DNA of 64,000 nt from positions 496,001 through 560,000 of the forward strand of contig JAGPYM010000026.1 of NCBI GenBank assembly GCA_020736575.1, written 5' to 3'. Shown one piece after another: positions 56,858-64,000 of this stretch. A program made the position numbers and the translations under genes. The notes below the pieces were generated by a model that had not been told where the DNA came from, did not search any database, and worked only from the letters and a program-made list of their open reading frames with translations. Numbering within the stretch: the first letter of the stretch is position 1; each line of letters opens with the position of its first letter. The DNA comes from Thelonectria olida (taxonomy: Eukaryota > Ascomycota > Sordariomycetes > Hypocreales > Nectriaceae).

Positions 56858-57904
56858 TTACAACTCTTTGACCCAAGCCGGGTCAATCTCAATGTCCTCA
56901 GGAACGACACAGTCTTTCGATCCCCTAGCGACCAGTTCTTTCTCCAGTGCTTTGAATAGCCGCTCAAGGTATCTCTTCTCCCCCGGGATATCAAGTCCAA
57001 TAGCGCGCCCCGTGCTAACCATGAGCTCGAAGCCCTTTCTCGCCGGCCCCGACACCGTCTCCCCTCCCTGAACATATAGCTCTCCAAGTCTTTGTCGCCA
57101 AGACAACCACCGGTTCAGACTGAATTTGTCGTCAAGCGTGAGCTTTCCGGTTGAGACGGAGCCTTGACTCTCGAGTAAGAGAAAGGTGGGAACGGTAGGG
57201 CCATAATTGTCAACAGAGAGCCGTGCCAACTTGAAGTTGCTGTACTTGAGCCATTCGACACATGCGGGCAGTAAATCTGCCAGGGGCAGGGTAGCCTTGT
57301 TTGAGTCGTCCTGGGCGGAATCGGCGACCCGAGGTCTATCGGTTTCCAGGGCTTCTTTGAACAGCCATAACGCACAGCTGGACAGGTCCTCTACACAACC
57401 AGGGCCTGCACCAATTCCTGAGCTGCAAAGTTTGGCAGTGAAGGTCGCGAGATTTCTTCTTTCGACAGCAGGAAGGTTTCGGGACTCTTCCATCCAGTAC
57501 TTCTGCAGGTCGTGTGCAAGATAAGGAACATCGGCCCAGAGGAGGCTGTAATTATCCATGACGGCGGCCTCTAGGCCGTCTGCAGCCCCGCCGGCCTTCC
57601 TTCTTTCGAATGTTCCAAGCGCTCGCATCTCCAAGACGAGAGTGACAAGCCGGTCATGTTCAGAGCTGCCGGATGGAATGGCCTTGGTTGCGTGAATCAG
57701 CTCATCCCAGGCATCATGAAGAGCCTCTTTAATGCCGGGGATATCGGCTGTGTGGTCATGATATTGGTGACCGATGCGAATGAGATCATCACGAAGACCT
57801 CGCCAGGTCTCGGGGGCAATTGAGGGATGGTGCTGGTACCTTTTCCGCTTTTCTTCGCGGGTGAGATTTTGCGGCTTGCACGAGCCGTCAACGCACTCGG
57901 CCAT
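56858..57904 (-). CDS. unknown soluble protein, possibly DUF3632 family
   Basis: Single exon, 348 residues from the ATG at 57904 (MAECVDGSC); the frame is open 50 codons further upstream, but that part looks like leader. The product is helical and cytosolic, with LLWADVPYLAHDLQKYWME, AALWLFKEALET-like text (read as CALWLFKEALETDRP) and LNRWLSWRQRLGEL. This resembles fungal DUF3632 proteins, whose role is unknown. Assignment is by pattern memory only and uncertain. Confidence 0.65.
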   Translation of the reverse strand: MAECVDGSCKPQNLTREEKRKRYQHHPSIAPETWRGLRDDLIRIGHQYHDHTADIPGIKEALHDAWDELIHATKAIPSGSSEHDRLVTLVLEMRALGTFERRKAGGAADGLEAAVMDNYSLLWADVPYLAHDLQKYWMEESRNLPAVERRNLATFTAKLCSSGIGAGPGCVEDLSSCALWLFKEALETDRPRVADSAQDDSNKATLPLADLLPACVEWLKYSNFKLARLSVDNYGPTVPTFLLLESQGSVSTGKLTLDDKFSLNRWLSWRQRLGELYVQGGETVSGPARKGFELMVSTGRAIGLDIPGEKRYLERLFKALEKELVARGSKDCVVPEDIEIDPAWVKEL

Positions 57905-58692
57905 GTTGAAAGAATGAAATTGGGTGTGAGGGTATGCTGGTGATAAGATGGGGGAAATTAAGTGACGATGGAAGGTGAGATCAGGAGGGCGACTGAGGCG
58001 GAATAAATAGCTGGATTCGGGAGGCAGCTCTGTTAGGTCAGTACTCCCGCTCATTTTAGAAATTTTTTATTGTACGTAAGTGAAGATTGAGATTCTTCAT
58101 CAATAGGGAATCCTTTGATTCATTTCTTCTTCGTAGTGATTGAATAATAGTTGGCGTTGCTGCATGTCGCGTTATTATTGTTGGGGAACGCAGCCGGACG
58201 ATTTTGAATGAAGTTGTGGGTTAACAGGTTCGCGACCAGGCCGATCCTTCAAACGGCTGTTGCCTAATTTTTCTCCATATTACTAAGCCAGGCAGAGATC
58301 GTTCCTTTTTGCGAGCTTTCAGGCATCAATGTCGTATCGGTTTGTTGGTTGTATGGGTGCGAATAGTGGAAGTAGAAAGGGTTGTTCCAAGTGGGCTGGT
58401 TGGATGGTGGTTGGTGGTTGGATGTGTTGGCTTTGATAAATTCTTCTAGGAGGCAGATTCTACAAAGAGGGCATCAAGAGTTGCATACTAACGTGGCATG
58501 AAAGCATACTGAATCGCTGATTTGGTTTTATCAAATGCCTATTGGATAATTTCGTCTTGTCCAGAAATGCACACGAAGTCCAACGCGATGCGTTGCTCCA
58601 GACTTTTTCAATGCGAAGCTGCCCGTCGAAGATGCCCCTCGATTTCAGTCCCAATAAGCCCAACGCACCATATTAGTATATCAAGATCAATT
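57905..58692. other. intergenic region, no gene seen
   Basis: About 790 bases between two minus-strand genes; GT-rich near 58390-58430. No coding signal. Confidence 0.55.
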
Positions 58693-59598
58693 CTAGTTCT
58701 TGAATGCCCCGTTGGACATTTCGTCTTCCAGATCGTAGTAAACTTGGAACTCGCAATAGCAAATCTCCGGGTCGCTCTCGACGTCAAAGTTGAAATTGGC
58801 CTCCTCGTCGCTAATGAGAACCTTGGGAATGCCATTGGCCGCTGCCGCGTCAGCGAGGAGCTGCACTCGACAGGTGTTTTCCATTGACGTGAAGAGAAAG
58901 GCCGCCTCGTCCACCGTTTTACCAACAGTCAAAAGGCCGTGGTTGCGCAAGATGCAGCCCTTGCCCTGGCGGCCCAGCGCTTCAGCGATGCGATCGCCTT
59001 CGTCGCTCCCGAGGACAACGCCGCCATAACTGTCATAGACGCTGTGCGCATCGCCGCGGAATTTGCACGCGTCTTGTGTCAGCATCTCTAGTCGGCGGCC
59101 AAACACCGACCATGCTTTTCCGTAGATGCTATGGCAGTGGCAAATGGCGTTGGCGTCGGGCCGCGCCTTGTGGACGGAAGCGTGGATGAGAAAGCCGGCC
59201 GTGTTGGGCGGTCGGGATTTGTTGCCGCCGATGACAGCGCCGTCCAGGTCAACGAGGATCATGTCGCTGACCTTCAGAAGGCCAAAGTGTCGACCCAGCG
59301 GGTTCGTCCAGAAAGCGTGGGGGAACTCGGGGTCCCGAACGGAAATGTGACCGCTCATGCCTTCAACGTAACCCTCACGGTGCCAGTGACGAAAGGCAGC
59401 AGTCATGTGCTCCAGCTGCCACTTGCGATGCGAGGCAAAGTCGGGATGCTTGGGGATTCCAGCCAGGACGACGTCGCCATGTGACATGGCTTGCAGGGGA
59501 GTTTTGCCTGTGAGCTCATGGCCATGGCTTGTGTGGGATGGCTCCTTGGGCTTGACGCTGGTTGTCGCGGCGGGGGTGTTGGTTGCCGACGGTGCCAT
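58693..59598 (-). CDS. class II aldolase/adducin-domain protein
   Basis: Single exon, 301 residues. A Thr/Ser/Pro-rich N-terminus of about 40 residues precedes the aldolase II domain: GYVEGMSGHISVRDPE, FWTNPLGRHFGLLKVSDMILVD, the metal-binding pair in ICHCHSIYG, and the third ligand in CILRNHGLLTVG, ending with EEANFNFDVE. The family covers zinc-dependent aldolases and epimerases of sugar phosphates and the non-enzymatic adducins. The three His ligands are present, so an active enzyme is possible; the substrate is unknown. Cytosolic. Confidence 0.9.
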   Translation of the reverse strand: MAPSATNTPAATTSVKPKEPSHTSHGHELTGKTPLQAMSHGDVVLAGIPKHPDFASHRKWQLEHMTAAFRHWHREGYVEGMSGHISVRDPEFPHAFWTNPLGRHFGLLKVSDMILVDLDGAVIGGNKSRPPNTAGFLIHASVHKARPDANAICHCHSIYGKAWSVFGRRLEMLTQDACKFRGDAHSVYDSYGGVVLGSDEGDRIAEALGRQGKGCILRNHGLLTVGKTVDEAAFLFTSMENTCRVQLLADAAAANGIPKVLISDEEANFNFDVESDPEICYCEFQVYYDLEDEMSNGAFKN

Positions 59599-60456
59599 AG
59601 TTACAGTGTCTTCTCAAGTTGGGCGTCTTTTTGATTGATAAAGGTCAAATAATGAATCGACCAGCTGGATCAGATCAGTGATTAAGTACGTAACGTCCAC
59701 CAACTTGGCGCCCTCCGTGTATCTAGTCTCGATACGCCTTATCGGCATCGGCGCCCTCTATCTACAGCTGATACGCCCTTCTCCGCGCGTTATCTGAACA
59801 AGACGGGAACGATTGCCCAAGACCGGCACAATCTTTTGCGGGCGGTCACTATATATCTTCAGCGAGGGTTGAGGGTCTTCTTCAACGTGGCGGCCAACTG
59901 GTGGGTCAATGAACCGGAGGGGCATTGGATAAAAGCATCTTCTGACGGCCAGCAACCCAGTTCGCTCCGAATCTCCGACAATGCGTATCTTCCGGGGCTT
60001 GTCGATGGACCTTGGAGTCCAGATGGAGACTCTCTCCACTGTCCCGTTCTTGAGGCTAGTTTGGCGCTTGCTGATTAGTGAATCGAGTTTGCGACGTTCC
60101 TGGTCTATTTAAGTTGTTCCGTTCGTCAATGCTTCATAGCTCTTGGTTGCTCTTCGAGACCAGTCATCAATTGTCTGTCATGCTTCGTCCCAACGGGTTC
60201 CGTCGACCATGGCAAATAGCCGGTCGGAGAGATATGGTCTGGTTGATATGACCACATTTTCCTGCAGCTTCCATTCCAGCCGAGGTCGTCACATCATGCA
60301 TCGAGTGCTTATTGGCCCTCGATTCCCTGACAGTTGCGTGAACAGGGGCCGCGCGCAAGTATTAAGGTGACCCCTCTTTGCGATCATCTCAAGTCGTCAA
60401 TTCTTCTTCTTTCTGGTAGAAAATAAAGAATTTTCTCGAGGCATCAAATTGAGAGA
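59599..60456. other. intergenic region between divergent genes, no gene seen
   Basis: About 860 bases between the aldolase-like gene and the methyltransferase gene. Short frames only. Confidence 0.55.
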
Positions 60457-61898
60457 ATGGCCACTGTAAACCCGGTTCCAGTGATTGAGCCGGATGAGGA
60501 GGTTCGTCCCATTGCACCATGACAGGAGGGCATCGATCAACTAAAAACTCCCAGCTTCAAGATGACGGAGACTCGGCAATTGGAAGTGTAAGTCTATTCA
60601 CAGCCTAAGTACTTTCTTCCTGATAGCAAAGCCCTGTACGCCCTAACAATTCTCATGCGCAGGATGTTGCATCGTCAGCTACAAGCATCGCCAGCTCCAT
60701 CATTGATTACCGCCGCGAGAATGGTCGAACATATCACAAATACAAAGATGGAAGTGAGCAGTTTACTCACTGAATGCCGCTTGTTTTTGAAGTTAACAAC
60801 TTGTCCTCATCTCAGAGTATAACATCCCCAACGATGAGATCGAAAACGAGAGATTAGGCCCGTTCCACCAAAGGATTCTTACAGACACTCCCAACTAACC
60901 AGCGGCAGACTTGCAACACCATTTGTTCCTCCTCACTTTTGACCATAAACTCGGTCTCTCTCCACCTAATGAGCGCGATGCGAAAGTAGGCCGGGTTCTT
61001 GATGTAGGGACTGGAACAGGAATTTGGGCCCTCGACTACGGCGATGAGCATCCCGAAACTGAGGCAAGCTCTTTTATCGCCTTGAGCAGCACCAAAGCTA
61101 ACAGGCTTAAAGGTCATTGGAGTTGATCTATCGCCTATCCAGCCGCACTTGTGGGTGCTTATTCGCTGTCGTCTCGCGAGCTTCTAGTTAACCAACAAGT
61201 TCAAATAGTGTCCCGCCGAATGTCAAATTCTTTATCGACGACATTGAAGAGCCATGGTCGTACTCGCGGCCTTTCAACTATATTCATTGTCGCATGATGA
61301 CGTCCAGTCTTGCTAATTGGAACAAATTTCTTCGTGACGCTTTCGAGTACGTCCCCCTGAGATGGTCCATAGAGTGATGGTCCAACTGATGTGAACAGAA
61401 ATCTCGCACCTGGAGGCTACATTGAGTTGCAGGAGATTGACCTGTTTGCCAAGTCGGATGATGGTACATTCAAGGAGGACTGTGCTCTCGCGAAATGTGC
61501 AGCACTTCTGAATGAAGCTTGCAACAAGATCGGTCGTCCGTTCCAGGATAACACGCAGCTCAAAGACTTCCTTGCCGAGATTGGATATGTCGATATTGTT
61601 GTCTCGACTTTCAAGTGGCCCACGAACTCTTGGCCGCGCGACAAAAAGTACAAGGAGCTCGGCTTGTGGAATAACGGGAATATGGCCACTGGACTCGAGG
61701 CTCTCACGATGGCGCCGTTCACAAGGGCGCTCGGCTGGGCTAAGGACGAAGTTGATGTGTTCTTGACCTCGGTCAAGAAAGATTTGAACAGTAAGACAAT
61801 CCATGCCTACTGGCCGTTGTAAGTATTGCACGATCGAGTCAAGGAACTTGGCTGACTTTCCTTCGAGGTATTCCATCTATGGCAGAAAACCACAATAA
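60457..61898 (+). CDS. LaeA-like SAM-dependent methyltransferase
   Basis: Nine exons: 60457-60501, 60555-60587, 60663-60753, 60816-60857, 60909-61063, 61113-61150, 61209-61346, 61399-61818 and 61868-61898, all phases consistent, 330 residues. Features: YRRENGRTYHKYKDGKYN, SAM-binding motif I GRVLDVGTGTGIWALDYG (residues 98-115), VIGVDLSPIQP, FFIDDIEEPW, YIHCRMM, NLAPGGYIELQEID and the C-terminal SIYGRKPQ. This is the UMTA/LaeA-like family, many of which sit in secondary-metabolite clusters or act as regulators. Two introns need GC donors (gcccgt at 60858, gcaagc at 61064). If those are not spliced, the protein is cut short after about 70 or 122 residues, so expression should be confirmed. No biosynthetic partner is seen here. 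Confidence 0.83.
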
Positions 61899-62069
61899 TT
61901 GGTGGTTTGCGATAAATTTGTATACATGACACACACATTAGCAGACAGTCCTTGGTGCATACAAATTGGGGACGAGCGCTATAAATGCGGACGTGTTGTC
62001 ATTCATATGTCTCTCCGCCTTTCTCTCCTTTGCGCTCGCCCTCAAGTTCTCGGCCGTTGTCATCATTAA

Positions 62070-63399
62070 CTACGCAGGGTGCCATCTTCTTCCCATTTCC
62101 ACATCGTCCAGAATCTCTTCTTCCACTCGTATCTCTTGATCCACACGAATTTCCAGATCTCTTCTGATTCCAGCCTCTCTATGCAGATGCTCTTCGCTTC
62201 CATTAGCAGTAATGTGTGTTACGGCGTAGTTTGATGAGGAGTGTGTTGTTGTTGTTGCCGTCTTCTTTCGGAAAATGCCTCCCCGTGAAGCATGAGACAA
62301 GACGTTGTCGTCAAGCCGAAAACCAGGTTGCGAGTTTGAAGCTCTCTTCGACCCGTTTGATGAGGAGGCGCTATTGAAGGGACAGAGCCTTCGTCTTAGA
62401 AGAGGAGCCACTATGGGGAGGTTGGTTGTGACGACGGCGACAAAGGATTCTCGACATGCCCATTCGCCTGATTCCGAAGCACCCTTGACGGGGTTCTGAA
62501 GATGAGTCAATGAGTACAGTGTGTATGGGACGGAGTAGTGGGTTGTCCAGAATCTCACCGTCAATATCAGCGTGCATCGCAAAACACCAGCTATGGTGAT
62601 GAAGATGCCACCAGAGAAGAGCAATATGAGGCCGAGTTTCTTGCGAAGGGGAATATGGGCCATCCAGAACATTGGCATCGGGATTGACAATAAATAGATG
62701 TCCGTTCCTACATTTAAAACGACCATGGGGATGAGGTTGACTCTGGCCACGGCCGGTCGGCAAGAATCTAGAGCATATTCTGTCAGCAAGTTAATATTTG
62801 ACCGAGCAGTAAATGAGGCACATACTGCCTGGGTTAGGGTTGATTTGCCAGTTCTTATGGAACGGTCGACATGTAAACATGACGCAGGAGATGACGGCGA
62901 TCCAAGTGACGACAAGGAGAACGAATCCAAAGTAGATGCGAACTCGGTAGTTATTTAATCCCTCGGTGAGCCGCAGATAAAACGTGCACATGGCCGCCTT
63001 GAGGCACCACAAGGTGAGCGAATATGAAGCCCATCCCATGAGTTGAGTTTTGGATCCATTGACTCGCCATCTGTATTCGTCGCTTTTGGGGTCCAATGCC
63101 GCTCTTTGCTCATCCGTCATGCCGTTATTAGCCAAGCCATGCCAGCGCGCTCCGACGTTGTATCCGAGGACAGTCTCGATTGTGTATGAGGTCTTTGCAG
63201 CATCGTCAGCGGTTAGTCCAGTGAGGGTCGGTCAAAACTTCAGCCAGTTTGAACTCACCACCACCAAAATCATCAAGTAGTCATCCGCTTGGAGGCCGCG
63301 AAAGCCCACCGCTGAGATACGGACGTACCATCGTATACCAATGATGGTGAGACCGATGCCGAGCAATGTAAAAGCTTCTATCGTGAAGCTGTTACTCAT
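62070..63399 (-). CDS. fungal rhodopsin-fold (SAT4/PTH11-related) integral membrane protein
   Basis: Exons 63399-63259, 63192-62826, 62767-62559 and 62495-62070 give 380 residues. Six to seven membrane helices: FTIEAFTLLGIGLTIIGIRWY, LQADDYLMILVVV, GWASYSLTLWCLKAAMCTFYLRL, YFGFVLLVVTWIAVISCVMF, LNVGTDIYLLSIPMPMFW, LILLFSGGIFITIAGVLRC. Family marks are the ADDYLM after helix 1, TCRPFHKNW and the late FVAVVTTNLPIVAPLLRR. The cytoplasmic tail is Ser-rich, then strongly charged (DLEIRVDQEIRVEEEILDD). Many fungal genomes hold large families of these possible receptors; ligands are unknown. The N-terminus is short, so the first helix may be incomplete or an upstream exon was missed. Confidence 0.85.
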
Positions 63400-64000
63400 C
63401 TTGCGCTATGAAGGGAATGTCGTCGAAGGCGAAAACCTGAACATGGGATGGCAGACCCCGCAACAGTGGCGAAGGAGGAAAGCACATAGAGCCCAAGAGA
63501 AATCCAAAGGAACATCGAGTTTGGTGTGTGGCAGATCCAGTGTGCTTACGGCCCGTTGAGAACTCGTCCCCGGAGCCATGCAACGAGGTGAGGTTGCTTC
63601 GCTGCCACGCGCTTGCTGCAGGATCCGAGTTTAAGTTGCCTAGTTGCGCACCATGCCCAAGACAATTGGGCGTGGCCGGGAGCTAACGAGTGCGATGGCT
63701 TCAAGGTTAGCCACTCACATAGGGCACTTGAGGCGGTCTGACCCGCGGAATGCTGCGTCGGTGAGGGGGGAATGTTGGAGATCTTTGGCGCTGGGGTCGT
63801 GCCCCAAGTACGAACAGTAGGTCGTCTCGCTCCAAGATAAGATGTGGTTCTTCTGTTTGGCTTTGATTGTTCGACAAGGGCCGAATTGTATCACCATCTT
63901 GGGATCACTGAATTGTTCATTCACGCCACTTCCACACCGACGAAGTACTGACCTGCAGTTCTGTGGAACGAGTTACTTAGCCCACTACAACGCTCAGGCC
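63400..64000. other. window end, no gene assigned
   Basis: The last 600 bases hold only short frames, the longest a minus-strand frame at 63715-63924 with no family resemblance. A gene crossing the window edge cannot be excluded. Confidence 0.5.

Noticed and set aside
63715..63924. short minus-strand frame near the window end
   Set aside because: 69 codons, no motif; could be part of a gene beyond the edge but this cannot be supported.
1..64000. Transposon copies or RIP-decayed repeats
   Set aside because: No transposase or reverse-transcriptase frames, long terminal repeats or extended AT-rich blocks were seen by eye; a repeat search would be needed to exclude short relics.

Overview
This 64 kb window looks like a chromosomal segment of a filamentous ascomycete (Pezizomycotina; gene content suits a Sordariomycete such as Hypocreales or Glomerellales, but the order is inference). 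The evidence is short introns of about 45-75 nt with GTRAGT-like donors, Zn2Cys6 regulation, fungal-type NB-ARC/TPR receptors, a siderophore transporter, an LaeA-like methyltransferase and a fungal rhodopsin-fold membrane protein. I rebuilt 28 protein genes (57 introns) by hand; almost all join in frame. No rRNA, tRNA, CRISPR or intact transposon was recognised.

Layout. 0-12 kb: a metabolic and transport block with a ToxD-like enoyl reductase, a siderophore transporter, a secreted GH43-like protein, a flavocytochrome b2-like enzyme, an aldo-keto reductase and a type-B carboxylesterase. 13.4-18.4 kb: a divergent pair, a nucleoside-phosphorylase-fold protein and an NB-ARC/TPR receptor. The C-terminus of the first and the N-terminus of the second carry a similar short motif, the arrangement used by fungal amyloid-signalling NLR/effector pairs. 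18.4-27.4 kb: a small unknown gene, a sugar transporter divergent from a BNR-repeat protein, and a long repetitive coiled-coil protein with an N-myristoylation-type start.

29.4-42.4 kb: a compact seven-gene cluster made of three divergent pairs plus a regulator: homogentisate-dioxygenase-like/P450, DHA1 transporter/NCS1 permease, isochorismatase-like/alpha-beta hydrolase, and a Zn2Cys6 factor. All three shared promoters and the regulator's own promoter hold TTGCCGG-type sites (best form TTGCCGGAA/TTCCGGCAA), which suggests one autoregulated regulon for uptake and breakdown, or export, of an aromatic or nitrogen-containing compound. The NCS1 permease is interrupted by a one-base frameshift.

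42.4-48.3 kb: an eight-exon gene for a protein of about 1827 residues with an internal Hint (hedgehog/intein) domain, a long hydrophobic segment and a beta-rich C-terminus. It matches no family I can name as a whole. 50.6-64 kb: a zinc-finger-like unknown, a secreted esterase, a protein with a signal peptide and a C-terminal KDEL, a possible DUF3632 protein, a class II aldolase/adducin protein, an LaeA-like methyltransferase and a rhodopsin-fold membrane protein. Five of the 57 introns appear to use GC donors, more than the roughly 1% usual in fungi.
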